Positions 32,092-43,250 of a stretch of 64,000 nucleotides of DNA are shown piece after piece. Source of the DNA: Symbiodinium kawagutii (Eukaryota; Sar; Dinophyceae; Suessiales; Symbiodiniaceae); contig VSDK01025482.1 in assembly GCA_009767595.1 (NCBI GenBank), positions 361,262 to 425,261 on the forward strand, written 5' to 3'. Each line of letters begins with the position of its first letter. Positions within the stretch are counted from its first letter, which is position 1. A program made the translations under genes and the position numbers. The notes below the pieces were generated by a model, which was not told the DNA's origin, ran no database searches, and saw nothing but the letters and a program-made list of their open reading frames with translations.

Positions 32092-35000
32092 GTTCTTTCT
32101 CGAAATAGGGGTACCCCCAAATCATGCAATATTAGTAGTTCATATTAATAAACCGAGCATAACTTTGGGGTACCCTCCAGCTATGAAGAAACCACCAAAT
32201 GGGTGTCAACAAATGATTAAAACAAACACCAGATAAAACCATCCCCACACAGCAACATTGATGACAGCAACACCACTAACGCAGTATTGTTTAAGGTTTC
32301 GCGTACTCGCTCAATCCCTGATTGTTTCTTGGATAATTGGATCAAATTTGGGCAGATTGGTATCCAAACAACCCAGTACATGTTCTGAGGTTTTTCAGAT
32401 GTTCACTGCGGACACATGGTTACGACCTATAGCAACACTTGTGCCTACTTGTAGCTTATTTGGTTCGTAGTTTCAACTTTGTTCAATTTTGAACCTTACC
32501 TGAAGATGATTATCCAATCGATTTGCACATATTCTGGCGACGGGGCAACTACTAACCACCCACCAGATCAAAGCCACTTCTTTTTTGGTCAACAACCCCC
32601 GCAGGCTTCAAAACATGGCTCCGTCGTTGCGGACGTCTCAGGCATGACTTGGTCATTTATCCACCTCTTTTGGGGCTCAGCGGAGCTCATGACTGTGGCT
32701 GGTCGGAAAGGAAAGCCACCGTCAGCTCTGGGTCAATTCAGTGGTCAGTTCCTTTGTTTTAGACATCTCTGGCGAGGGAATGGATACGGTTCCACTGTTG
32801 GAATGCTGTTGGCGAGCCGTGGGTCGTGAACTCAGTGATCCACTTTCTCGCTTCTTCGTAATGCTCAGCTGTTTGGACTTCCATGCTTGCCGAGTCATGC
32901 AATCCTTGGAATGATGTTTGACGCTGAAGAAATTTGGGAGCCCCTGGTTGAATCCCTGCGGCGTGAGAATCAACCAACCACAAGTGGTACATGTTTTCCC
33001 ATTTGGCCCAGTAGGTCACTGTCAGAGTCCTATTTTGTGTTCGTATTTATACATGTTTGTATTTTGTGACATGTGAACTTTTGCCTTCCAGCAGGAAGTT
33101 CACTCCAGCACGTGCTTAGTTTGTCTTTGTGCGGCAAGTTTGTTCAGTGTGTGTTTCCCCTAAAGTGATGCTTAGAGATGACAAGCGGTTTGTGTTGACC
33201 TCTGAGATTATAGATAGAAATCATGCTTACTGAACGTGCCCTAACCTGTACAAACTATGACCAAAGAAATGAGATCAAACAACTTGAGCTGGGTGAAAGC
33301 ACCAACCAGTGAGGCTATGGCACTTCGCTTCGCTTCTTCATCTACGAGTTGCGGGACTGGACGCCAGCGGGCCATGCTGAACGAGGACCGACCGGATCTG
33401 CGCTTGACAGGTTGGACACGTATGGACCACCGAGGTGTTAAGGATAGCCCAGGAGGAAGCGATTTGGAGACAGTGGTATCCGACTAGGGTTGGGGTAGCC
33501 ATAGTCCTGATAGCGCCCTCCCAACCCAGGGTTTCAACATCTGAATCATCCAATTGGTGGGTGGGAGGGAACGATTTGGAGCCAGTGGTACCCATATTTC
33601 CCTTCAAAAAGGGAGCTAAGGAGATTGAGGAGCTACTAGGAGTGTTCTAAGCAAATGGTAGAAATCCAAAAGGGGGTTCGGGCAACTTGTTTGAAAATTG
33701 GGTTTAAGGGGTTGTGGCAATGTGCAGCCGAGCTCTGACTGATATGCATCACTTTTTATCGTCGAAATCATCATGATATGCCAATAGATCCCTATTTGTC
33801 CAGTTACTATTATAGTAATAGGTAACCAACCCCTAACAACGATGGTAGAAACCAGCTGGTTACCTGCTATTATGGTATCTGGAAACACATGCGATGAGCC
33901 AACCCCAGAAATCTATTCCCTTTCATCAATCACTGCAAGCATGGACCATTTGCTGGATACCCAGTCGAAAGCTTCTCATGACTCCGATCAATTCCGTTAT
34001 GTTGTTGCAGTCGTCTGCAGCTTATCACGTATCACGACAATGAGCTCTGATCATCTTGCCACAGATGTTTTTTGCTGTTCATACTTGCTTTTGATATCTT
34101 TTGATAGTTCTCCACTGAAAGATCCTCCGTTTTTTGTCGATGCCCAGTACTTCAAGGCGCGGTGCTTGGTGCTGTGTTTCTTGTCATCCCAACGGGATCG
34201 CACCTCCCAGGAGTGCTGCATTGTCAGCATGGCCAGTGGGGTCTGGAAGCATTGATCCCCTGGTGGTTTCGTGCTGGCAGTTGTACTACCTCGAACCCCG
34301 AGGCAGGATGCAGCATGGACGGCAGAGACCTGGTGATTTGCATGGTTTGCTGTTGTTTTTGCTGGTTTTCCTGGCAGGTTTCGAGTTAAGTATCCAGTTG
34401 GTCATACATATCTGGCTGGTGGTTTCAAGCATTTTTTATTTTCCCTGGCAACTAGTAACAAATGGTTGGTTGACTAATATGTTTCATAGGGGTTGAAAAC
34501 CACTAACCAGATATTCATTGACCCAATTGGATGATATGGGTCCGAAGTGTGGAACACCAAGAGGACCACGAAGAGGCATAGAAACATAGATACTGGCAGG
34601 AATTTCTATTTGGATGATGATTTTGATCATGTGGTGGTTTCTTAAAATGGGGTGCACCCAAATCATCCACTGTTATTCAAGTTTAATCATGAACCATCCA
34701 TTTTCCAGGTCCCCGATTTTGAGAAACCACCAGTTTTGTTCCGCCAAGCTAAACTCAGCGAAATTGGCCACGGCTTCACACAGGAAACCAAATTCGGTCG
34801 CCAGGGCGCAACGGCAGGAGGCGGACTACTTCCTGGTTCCGTGGCACACCTGGTGCGATCGCATGATCTTCCGCATGAACCAGTGCCTGCGTCCGCATGA
34901 ACTCCTGGCGTGGCCGGGAGAGTGGTTCGTGCCCGGGACTCTCGAGTGAGGGGTGATGGTTGTAGTCAATGGCTATAAGATCACAGCGGAGAGCAACCAA

Positions 35001-38000
35001 GAATAGTGAGAAGAAGTATTGTTAGTTAATGATGGGTATATCGGTATATACTATAGTTAAGCGTAAACTATAATGATGAGAGACTACTGATATAGCTAAT
35101 TATCATTGAATTTACTGAGAATGATGGTCAGCTACCAACTATAAATGGTTAATTAATGATGGTTCAATGATTCATCGATGGCCAACAAGCTGTGAATGAC
35201 GGTTACCATGTCCACAGATGGTGATACCCCGAAATCGTTCCAAGAGTTCGGGTTTGGGGCAACAAGAGACAAAACTATCAAGCTGATGGTCATGTTCATG
35301 TGGATGGTTTGCATGCAAGCGTCGTACTGTAATTAGTTTATGTCTTAATGCTTGGCCAACTCGTTTCTGAAACGCGAGTCTGATGCCACTTCCAGAGACC
35401 CAGGGAACGTAGCATGTGACATCAACATGCGTTTTTCCTTGCCGTTGGCAACATGTGAGATGATGTAATACACAAACAGTTTGATCAACCAACAATATAT
35501 GTTGGCAACAAACAAATCTACACCTGAACATACACCTGAACACACACATCCATCCGAGCCACACCTGCCTCTTTGCCCCTTGGTTCACACCTGCAAGGTC
35601 GCATGCACCAGCTCTGCAGGTCGCGCGAACCCATTGGAGATATTTCTGCTGTCTATTTGGACTTGATGCACCGCAAGGACGCAGCACACGCCCGGCCATG
35701 ATGGTGGATGGTGGTACGGCATCCAAGGATGTTGTTCCGCCAGAATCTTTGACGTTCACAGAACCCGCTGTGAAATCCTGCAGCGTGGCAGTCCCTGCTA
35801 CCAGCTGTGCTAGGACGAGCTGTTGCCTCATTGGTCGCGACAACTGGGGCGGGATCACATCTTCATCTTCTCGGATCAGGGCATGAATTTCTTTCCGGAG
35901 AGGGCCGTCGTGCTGTGGTTCTGTGGCGACCCAAAACTGTTGGGTTTGTTTTGCAAGGGATAAATGGTGGACGCCTATGATGCCCAATCAAGGATTTTTG
36001 TTGATGGTAAACCTCGGAGATCCATGTTTGAACTTGAGATGGGTCGAGCCTTCAGCATTTTTCATGTCTGACACAATCACTTCAAGTGAAGCAGCATCCA
36101 ACTGAAAAGCCAGCGCATGATCGATGTATAGTTTATCCCATTTCCAGGTATGTCATATCATCCTATATCATTTGTTCATAGCATTTCATAGCTTCTTCTA
36201 TAGAGTCATCTCATTTCGAAGCTCTGGGTCACTCCTTAAACGGCAATTCCTCAATGCTTCAAAATACCTTCAAATACTTCCAAATACTTCCAAATACTTT
36301 CATGATTTGGAATGATTCCAGGAGTTACCGTCTTTAGGAAATACTAAATCATCCCAATCATCCAAATCATGTTAACTCCCCAGACAGGATCATCCTGTTG
36401 TTGTTTGGTGAGTTCCCTGCAGATTCTCAACTTGAACGCCAGGAGTGGCGGGATCACATCAGCAGTTCCGTTTTCCTGACCACAGAGGCGTGGCTGGTGC
36501 TTGGGAGGAGGCCAGGAGCCGTTGGGGTATCCCTAGTCATGGGGAACCCCACAGTCATGGTTGGTTTATTGCAATGGTTGATATTGGGTGAGAAGTGGGG
36601 GGCCCGATTTTGAGAAACCATCGTTCAACGGGGGGGTAGTAATACGTTTGCTAGGCAATGGAACTTGTCATTTTCTAGATGTTTCCCATGGTGATGTTTC
36701 AGTGTGAAGCTACCAGGCGGTAATGATAAGCAGCAAGATCAGGGTCGTTTGTTTTACATTGACAGATGAACGGAACCAAAATTCGCAGATAAATACAGAT
36801 GAACGGAACCATACTGCAATAAATAGACATAGCATTCGCAGCGCAAAATCCAGATTCTGTGCACGGATTCCCGTGGGTTTTGCCCAGCTGTGCGCAGCAC
36901 CCATCAGCTGGCATAGGGTACAGCTGGGAGCCAAGGAAAAATGACGGCGCCAAACCGCGACCAACCACGTGCAGTAGTAGCTATGGCATGAGAATGTGTG
37001 CTTGGATGATTGCTAATTCAGAACATTACACAGGTGAACCAATCACAAGACACTTTAATTTGAATTTTCTTGGCATCGTTCCTGTAACGAGGGTTTCGAC
37101 AATAGAACATCTCCAGGAGCATATCGTTCCTCGTTTAGCCAACCCTCCGTATCCATCGTTGGCACCCAAAAACAGTACAAATTGTAGGTTTCAACTGTTT
37201 GAAGCACCAAACCTATGAGTTGCGCGTGGTGCGGCTGGTTCCATCCTACAAATCCCCCATAGGTTGGAGGGTTTCGACGGCTGCTGGAAGGCCTTGACTC
37301 CCGGCTGCGGACCCAGCTGCTTCAACCCTTGGAAGGATGTGGTGGTACCAGGCGGGGTGAACAGCTGAGCTCATGGTGAGCTCCAGTTATGAGTGCTGGA
37401 GGTCTGAATAGGTTGTGGTTTCAAAGATTTTGGTTGTAGGAGTTGTTACCCTTAATAATTGGATATAGATAGTGGTTAATAGCGGACAATGTTGGGGGAT
37501 AACAAGCAGCTGTAGGGGTTATAACTGTTATAACCTTTAATGATGGTCAATCATAGGGAATGATAAGCAACAATAACAGACAGCTACTGATTGGTGGTTC
37601 GATTGACATGTTTTCTTTCGCCAAATATATTCAGCTTCAATGGTTGAGAGGTTGACGTGCATATTCTTCATAGGGGGTTGAAAACATCAACTATGAAGAG
37701 TAACAAGTATGAAGAGTAGAAACTATGAGTATGAGCGGAAATGAACTATACTTGTGGTATTAATAGGCAGATGCTGTAACAACCATGAGGAGTTGGTTGC
37801 AATATTGTGGGATGATATACCAACCCTATGATTCAATAATAGTGTCAGCAATAGTTGTGGTCCTATTACTCAATAGTGACTGAAGTAGTTGGTGGGCTGG
37901 TACACCAACTTGGGGGGCACCGTTTTGTGGTAATTGCAAGGGGTATCATCATCCAGTGGTATCGGATGGTACCTTGAAGGGTCTTGACCCTGCTCAGCAC

Positions 38001-40519
38001 GAACTCTTTGATGCGATCCATCACTGAATCAATGGATTGTAGAAAGAATGCGTTAAAACTAGTTTGTTGTTGAGAGCACGCTCAGAATCTCTATATTTTC
38101 ATCCACCCAATCATCAAATCCAGAAACCAGAAAGGGGATCTCCATTGAACCACCCCCACTCATTGTTGAGTCCCGGTTCTCCTTTGGATGTCAGACCCCC
38201 TGGCTGTCACATCTGTCGCTGCGCTGTGCAGGTCATCCCGACTACTATCGCTTTCGTAGAATGCGTGAGGCGTGAAGCCGTCACCGGTGGCACCCCCGAT
38301 CCTAAGGTAAAATGCGTGGAGCCGTCCGTTGGTCAACAGATGGTGGTTGATCAAGCCATAGGGAACCCCCCAAAGCTATGGTTGATTTATTCAAGTTTAT
38401 CACCGTAAATGGTTAACGAGTTGGGGGTATCCTATTTTGAGAATCACCCAGATTGGTATCCATATGTATCCATAGTGAAGTGACGGATCCCCAAATGACC
38501 CAAGAGATTCATACTGGAGGGTTGGCACTGCTCTCCTGGCCCTGCTTGGTCGCTTGCAGAAGGATAACAACAGCAGCAACAACAGCAACACAGTCCAGTG
38601 TATGCTATATTTACCTACATTTGGGCCGGGTCATTTTATAGGCAAATGTAGGCATATATACCATACATGGAGCTTCTGGGAGTGTTCACACCGCCAGTGC
38701 TGCCAGGTGAATCTACCGTCTCACGAACGTGACTTGCTGTTCAACTTCCATGGAAGACATCCTGGTTTCGGCCCGTCCTACTACAAAGACAACGTGGTGC
38801 GTGGAAAGATCATCGACACCTTCACAGGTCAGGATTCCGGGTTAAAGCCAGCATCCACTCAAGCAACAGTGGTCTAGGTTGAGTGATTACAAGCACAAAC
38901 ATTCACAGTAGCACAATGATTATTGGTTATGTGCTACCGTTTTCATCCTCATTTATCTCATTTGTTGCTATTGAGTCTACCATCAATGTTGTAGACTTTA
39001 AAGAAACAGCAAGCAATGAAAGTTCAAGATCACCCCGGTCCAGAGCTCCGGGGTTTCTTTCTAACTGGCATACCACAGTAGACTAACCAGCAGGGCACGA
39101 GAAGTACCCTTTGAATTGATAGAAGCAGGGTGTGCTTGGTACAATCAACGTGGTGACGTTGTCTAGGCTTGTCCTGCACTGGCACCAGTAAACCAATGCC
39201 ACTTTGCGATAAGCAAAAACAACTGGGATTGGGGGACCCACAAGCATCGAACAGTGAAAAGGTATCAATCGCTCACCATGTTTGACCATTGTTAAGCTTC
39301 ATTAAATGTCATATGATTTGATATAATCCACATTCAATCATCATTGACCAACGGTTTATTGACTTGATTGATGGTAGATCCATCTCTAAAAACAACAACT
39401 ATTTCTTTTTGTTCAATAAGAAGCTGCTGCTTTGCCATCGAACATAGGGTGTCAATGAATGTAGATTGTAGATCTACCATTAAGCGTTTAACCATGATCA
39501 ACATTTAACGCTCGTTAGATCTCATCATCTAATAGTCATTAAACCATCATTTACCAATCATTCAATCATCATTGACCAATCATTCAATCATCATTGACCA
39601 ATCATTTAACCATCATTGACCTTCATCAATGGTTTTTCAACCAACCCTGGCGCCACCATCATGGCCATCACCACCGTGGTTCACCATGACCAACCGGGAC
39701 CCGGTGCCGCGGTGCCGTGAGGCGTTCACGGCGTCAGCGTGGGCGGCTTTGTGGAAGGCTACTTCGAAGTCATGGGACGCTCAGCGGCAGCGCTGCGTCC
39801 CGCAGCCAGCAGGGAGCAGGGTCCACAGTACCAAGTTGGAGACTTGGCATTTCATGATGATTAATAGTTGATTGGTAAGGATTGAACATGATAGGGGATT
39901 ATTTTCGTGATTGACAGATTAATAATGATGATAGATAGTTGTTAATGCTTAATGATAGGGGATGATAAGCAACAATGGTGGTCAAACAGCTATTGGTTGG
40001 TGGTTTCAATGGGGAATTTATTGGTGACTGAGGTTGGAAGATTGGGCACAATCAATGTTGGTGATTTTAGTCTAGTTTTTGTACATGTGTTGTCTTATTT
40101 CTTCTGCACTGCGCATCAGCACACTTAATTCTATGCCACATTCAGCATTGATATTTAGGCAACCCCTTGAAACCATTGATTTGTGACGGTTTTGTTGGCG
40201 TCGCACTGTGACAAGTTGTTCTCCCCCACTACTGTGAGACACCCAACAGACTTGAGACTGGTTTATGACATGGACTCCACCTAATGGCACTTGTATGGTC
40301 AAGTCTTGTTTTCTGTCCATTGCCCTGTAGTAAACCCTGGTTGGATGAATGTTTCTAGTGTTTGTCTTGTTCTGATGTTCTGGAATGATTGTAGTTTTCG
40401 ACAGATGTTGGGCAAACACTTGATGACGAACTATACCTAAGAGGTAAGGCATGATGATTGGGCCAAAAACTCGACGAATATCATCCCAATGGGTTTTGAA
40501 CCTACATGAACCTACCTAA

Positions 40520-40550
<31 letters not shown>

Positions 40551-41934
40551 GGCTATGTGCATGCGTTTGCTTATATTTCCTGAGTGTTGATGCTCAGATA
40601 TGACTCCCAATATACACAGACCTGATGATGCCATCCATATCCCATGTCTTAACATGTCCACGTCGGGACCCAGCTCTGAGGTGCTTCGCACTTCTGCTTG
40701 GTTCCCATGGGAACTTCGTCATGGACGAATCATCTCTACGAATCCTTCTTCGCGGGATGCATTCCAGTGATCCTGAGCAACTTGAATCGCAGCCAGCAGC
40801 TTTTCCTGGGACCGGTCCTCAGCTTGGATAGCGTTTTCCGTTGGAGTTTATGACTGGGGAAAGTACCACAGCTATGGCATACATGGTCATTTATATAACT
40901 AACTATGACTATGATGATATGCTTTTGTTAGGCTTGGAAGGTTCTTCCGTGGGAACAAGTCCAACATGGTTGGAAGGTTAGCAACCATGTTGACCGCTGT
41001 GAACCGTGTTTTTCTAACATTTTTTGAAAAACCACCGGCAAGCATGATTTTTTTTGACCAACGTTGCTGGTTGATTGCCATCAGCTTGGTGACTGGAAAC
41101 TGGCGCTTAAAGCTGGTCGTCCCAGGTGATAGCTTTGGTGTTCCTTTTCAAGGAGACATCAACTGGGAAGAGTTTTCCATCAAGTGGCCCATGGAGGATG
41201 TGGACATGGGCCTCTATCACTACTTGCTGGCCATGCCTCGGGAGACGATTCTGAGGACAGGAGATAACACAGCCGTGGCTCATGGTACTGCATGGGTTCT
41301 GCCAATTTGGCTTCAGCATTTTCAGCGTTATCCATCAAAGGATGCATCGCGCTTACACCTTCTATAGCTTTGCAGATGTGCCTGTACGCTAATAGCATGC
41401 TCCAAGCTTATACCAATTGCCCATGAACAAACAAGGTCGACTCCTGCGGATTTGCTGGGGAATGGTGGGGTTGTTCCACGTTGATCCGAGCAACAACACC
41501 CTCGGTGTTGTTGATGAACCCCTTGATGTAGCCGGGATGTCCACAGGTTTTTTGGAGGCCGTGGGAATGATATGTATGGACATGCATTGCAACAAGTAAG
41601 GCTCAATGTAATTTATTCCCACTTAGATACCGCTGTGCACAGATTATGACTGGCTGAGTAGCCAATTTCTGTTGAAAATCTCTAATATTCGCAGGATAGC
41701 AGTGTGGCTGTTGTCCAGCATCGGCGTGCCACGAACCTTGAGCAACTGCTGATCATAGGAGACGGGTCCCAAGTGGGTTGTGTTGATTATGACCCCTGGG
41801 ATGAGCTGAGCTCATCCTGGAGGATGAAAGCTGCAGTGGACGCTCATGCCTGCTGGTTTGACTACCACCAAAGCATGGAGTTGCCGGGTCAGAACTGCCC
41901 CTTGGTGACAAAGGCGTTGTGGATCAGCGGCTGA
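31876..41934 (+). CDS. exostosin-family (GT47-like) glycosyltransferase, multi-exon gene
   Basis: This gene was assembled by following reading frame and splice phase through about 14 exons. Exostosin-family proteins are type II Golgi glycosyltransferases that add sugars to polysaccharide or glycoprotein chains; donor and acceptor here are unknown. Seen: an N-terminal FFIYELRDW strand, EADYFLVPWHTWCDRM, LPHWSRQLGRDHIFIFSDQG, FLTTEAW, TPGCGPSCFNPWKDVVVPG, RDLLFNFHGRHPG, VGGFVEGYFEVMG, FCLVPMGTSSWTNHLYESFF, then GCIPVILS, GVPFQGDINWEEFSIKWP and AHACWFDYH. This is the complete order of exostosin landmarks. Introns use GT, GC and GA donors in similar numbers and nearly always AG|G acceptors. Upstream exons before 33314 are less certain, and the start codon was not found. 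Stop at 41932. A 271-codon minus-strand frame overlapping it is a shadow. Confidence 0.85.
32084..32199. mobile_element. family B TIR element
   Basis: GGTTCTTTCTCGAAATAGG at the left and GAAGAAACCACCA at the right, with GGGGTACCCCCAAATCATG and TTGGGGTACCC boxes. Confidence 0.75.
32605..32716 (+). CDS. candidate exon of the exostosin-like gene
   Basis: After CCCCGCAG|G the frame reads FKTWLRRCGRLRHDLVIYP, PLLGLSGAHDCGWSERKAT, with a possible GT donor at ACC|GTCAGC. Phase fits the neighbours. No motif ties it to the family. Confidence 0.35.
32869..32962 (+). CDS. exon of the exostosin-like gene, N-terminal
   Basis: After a pyrimidine-rich tract and CTCAG, 31 codons read LFGLPCLPSHAILGMMFDA then EEIWEPLVESLR, phase 1, donor GTGAGA. 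Joining in phase to the next exon gives an uninterrupted frame. Confidence 0.6.
33314..33424 (+). CDS. exon of the exostosin-like gene, first beta strand
   Basis: After AGTGAG|G the frame reads YGTSLRFFIYELRDWTPAG, which resembles the IYVYELP strand that opens exostosin domains. It ends TATG|GACCAC, an apparent GA donor. Confidence 0.7.
33463..33652. repeat. family H dispersed repeat, doubled
   Basis: Two copies of GCGATTTGGAG(A/C)CAGTGGTA about 90 bp apart, followed by CCCTTCAAAAAGGGAGC and AGGAGTG, related to the repeats at 21.4 and 63.1 kb. Confidence 0.5.
33797..33887 (-). mobile_element. family E TIR element, reverse copy
   Basis: GTAATAGGTAACCAACCCC and GGTAGAAACCAGCTGGTTACC match the reverse complement of the family E centre. 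Confidence 0.65.
34211..34302 (+). CDS. exon of the exostosin-like gene
   Basis: After CTCCCAG|GA the frame reads VLHCQHGQWGLEALIPWWF then RAGSCTTSNPE. It ends GAG|GCAGGA, a GC donor. The last residues run in phase into EADYFLVP of the next exon, the family's 'PEEADYFLVP' signature. Confidence 0.8.
34412..34510 (+). mobile_element. family C TIR element inside an intron
   Basis: CTGGCTGGTGGTTTC at the left and AAAACCACTAACCAG at the right; internal AGTAACAAATGGTTGGTTGAC. It lies well inside the intron between exons at 34302 and 34818. Confidence 0.85.
34631..34733. mobile_element. family B TIR element inside an intron
   Basis: GTGGTGGTTTCTTAAAATGG at the left and TTTTGAGAAACCACCAG at the right; internal AAATCATCCACTG. 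Same intron as the family C copy at 34412. Confidence 0.85.
34818..34882 (+). CDS. exon of the exostosin-like gene
   Basis: After ACGGCAG the frame reads EADYFLVPWHTWCDRMIFRM, ending AACCA|GTGCCT in phase 2. The exostosin 'ADYFLVP' signature is intact. Reading through the donor gives a longer frame to 34949, a shadow. Confidence 0.88.
35620..35677 (+). CDS. exon of the exostosin-like gene
   Basis: After CTCTGCAG|G the frame reads SREPIGDISAVYLDLMHRK. Don/acceptor phase joins on both sides. The donor may be GA at AAG|GACGCA or GC three bases later. Confidence 0.68.
35814..35897 (+). CDS. exon of the exostosin-like gene, GRDH motif
   Basis: After GTGCTAG|G, 28 codons read DELLPHWSRQLGRDHIFIF then SDQGMNFFP, the family's 'W.R..GRDH.F.FSD.G' block. 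It ends CCG|GAGAGG, apparently a GA donor, since the next exon resumes with EWRDH. Confidence 0.87.
36443..36496 (+). CDS. exon of the exostosin-like gene
   Basis: After CGCCAG|G, 18 codons read EWRDHISSSVFLTTEAWL to a GTGCTT donor. It links FFP upstream to TPGCGP downstream as in other family members. Confidence 0.82.
36530..36620 (-). mobile_element. family B TIR element, one end lost
   Basis: CATGGTTGGTTTATTGC and GATTTTGAGAAACC match family B in reverse; the upstream end is replaced by family H-like sequence (GAGGCCAGGAGCC). Confidence 0.55.
37291..37351 (+). CDS. exon of the exostosin-like gene, CFNPWKD motif
   Basis: After TGGAAG|G the frame reads ALTPGCGPSCFNPWKDVVVP, ending CCAG|GCGGGG, a GC donor. 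The following exon restores PGHPDYY in phase. Confidence 0.87.
37588..37692 (+). mobile_element. family C TIR element
   Basis: CTGATTGGTGGTTCGATTGAC at the left end region and GGTTGAAAACATCAAC at the right. Diverged but with the family spacing. Confidence 0.6.
38232..38269 (+). CDS. short exon of the exostosin-like gene
   Basis: After GTGCAG|G the frame reads HPDYYRFRRMRE and ends GAG|GCGTGA, a GC donor in phase 0 that joins to VNLPSHERD. Confidence 0.78.
38606..38660. repeat. small inverted-repeat unit
   Basis: TTACCTACATTTG and CAAATGTAGGCATATATA form imperfect arms around a 19-nt centre. Confidence 0.6.
38707..38827 (+). CDS. exon of the exostosin-like gene, NFHGRHPG motif
   Basis: After CTGCCAG|G the frame reads VNLPSHERDLLFNFHGRHPG then FGPSYYKDNVVRGKIIDTFT, to a GTCAGG donor in phase 1. 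'LLNFHG' followed by 'VRGKI' is a hallmark of exostosin domains. Confidence 0.87.
39722..39775 (+). CDS. exon of the exostosin-like gene
   Basis: After CCGTGAG|G the frame reads VHGVSVGGFVEGYFEVM, ending ATGG|GACGCT, a GA donor. In phase it joins to ASHFCLVP downstream. Confidence 0.8.
40519..40552. repeat. TA microsatellite
   Basis: (AT)n, about 34 bp, with one ATACAT break. Confidence 0.9.
40681..40776 (+). CDS. exon of the exostosin-like gene, catalytic-core signature
   Basis: After CTCTGAG|G the frame reads ASHFCLVPMGTSSWTNHLYE then SFFAGCIPVIL, the most diagnostic block of the family. It ends CTGA|GCAACT, a GC donor; the split Ser codon is completed by the next exon. Confidence 0.93.
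41126..41255 (+). CDS. exon of the exostosin-like gene
   Basis: After GTCCCAG|G the frame reads DSFGVPFQGDINWEEFSIKW, then PMEDVDMGLYHYLLAMPRE, ending CTGAG|GACAGG, a GA donor. This matches the family's 'PF...I.W..FS' segment. Confidence 0.87.
41823..41934 (+). CDS. last recognised exon of the exostosin-like gene
   Basis: After CCTGGAG|G the frame reads MKAAVDAHACWFDYHQSME, then LPGQNCPLVTKALWISG and TGA. 'HACWFDYH' is typical of the C-terminal helix in algal members. The tail may be the true C terminus or may be cut by an unseen donor. Confidence 0.72.
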
Positions 41935-42916
41935 CGATTCGAGTGTGTGGGAACAGTGAGTGATTGATTATGATGAAACATGATGAACCATCAACACCAA
42001 TGATCATGGACAATCGGGATCTAGTGTCAATCATGACTTTTGCTGAACATTCTATTTGGTGTCGATTATGTATCTCATGGTTCTTAGTCTTTGTTTATTT
42101 TTTTCAATGCTTTCGAATGGTATTGTGAACAGAAAGGTCATTATTGGAGAACGACGTTGTGAGCTCACACAGTTCCAACAGGCTTTTGGTCACCCATTCC
42201 ACAGATCATCCCTTCATGATTCCATCCGCACAATGTGGGGATCCGATGGAGCCCGCCGCCCATTAGTCAAATGAGGTTAGAACTATAGATTCTCGGGTAA
42301 CTACAAGTTATCCTAGATTTTAGATATAGCCATAGTTCATCATAGTGCAATGTCTTATTCACCAACTTATATCATCATCAACCAGTATCAACCCTAGTTA
42401 ACCAGTTTTAACCAACTAGTTATCAATTATCAACCCTAGTTTACCATCAGTTCATTGGTTTATTAAGCAAGTGATACCTAGGAGTACCGCCAGCCATTTC
42501 TAGGGTTCCCATGTTTTGAGAAACCATTATATTGTAGCACCCATATTGGTTTTATTGTTGCTTATTATTATCCACAGTATTAAACCATCATTAGCCATTA
42601 TTATCCCTATCAAGTTGGTTGATCATTATTGTATCCTTATTAATCACCATATTGTATCCTTATTATTATCACCAGTATCACCACCATTCTTAATGTTGCT
42701 GATTAGTATCCCTATGAACCACCATTAATCACCATAATTAACCACTATTAACGCCATTATTAGCCATTATCAATAATAGTAATAGCCATTTTATTGATAT
42801 TAACCACCATATTAACCACCATTAATCACCATTAATTAATAACCATTGATCGCCATTAATCACCGTTATTATCCCTATTAATTACCATGAATCACCCTAT
42901 TGTAGCCATTCTGCAG
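41935..42916. other. non-coding stretch
   Basis: AACCACCATTAATCACC words; a worn family B right end lies at about 42470-42530. No gene. Confidence 0.5.
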
Positions 42917-43074
42917 TGTCTTTTGGCCCAGGCTCGCCCTATTTGGGCCTCCTTCGCGTCTTGGAACGTCGCCGAACTGCCGTGGACCGACTTCCCGGCC
43001 ACGGCGGCTTTTGGAACGCCCGGTTTAAAAGCTGCGGTGGATGCGCTCTGTGGAGGATGGTGCCGGCAGTTTTG
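42917..43074 (+). CDS. candidate coding exon, unknown protein
   Basis: After TTCTGCAG the frame reads CLLAQARPIWASFASWNVA, then ELPWTDFPATAAFGTPGLK and AAVDALCGGWCRQF, to a GTAAAC donor. Strong coding composition. It is upstream of the LINE and apparently unrelated to it. Family unknown; it may open the next gene or be an extra 3' exon of the one before. Confidence 0.5.
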
Positions 43075-43130
43075 GTAAACTAGCAATACATGTAACTAGC
43101 TGGTAGTTAACCAACCCCAACTAGCTGGCC

Positions 43131-43242
43131 AATGGTTAATAATGGGGGATATACCCGCTGGTTATAGGGGATAATAGGGGTGAATAACAATGGTTAACTA
43201 GCTGGTTAATGGTTAATAGTAGAGTATAATAAGTAACAATAG
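43131..43242 (+). repeat. family G repeat, copy 1 (LINE target)
   Basis: About 110 bp nearly identical to 55779-55892, differing mainly by a 2-bp indel (AACAATGG / AACAATATGG). The LINE sits at its right edge. Confidence 0.9.
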
Positions 43243-43250
43243 TAGGGGAT
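43236..43250 (+). repeat. LINE target-site duplication, 5' copy
   Basis: ACAATAGTAGGGGAT, identical to 54265-54279. Confidence 0.9.

Noticed and set aside
34600-34733. Family B element at 34634-34733 as an exact intron between two coding pieces
   Set aside because: The phase worked, but exostosin motifs show the true intron runs from 34303 to 34817 and the element is internal to it.
35172-35987. 271-codon minus-strand frame
   Set aside because: The + strand under it contains two exostosin exons with family motifs; the minus frame matches nothing and is longer only by chance.
40072-40452. 126-codon minus-strand frame
   Set aside because: It lies inside an intron of the + strand glycosyltransferase, without a recognised motif or coding-like third positions.
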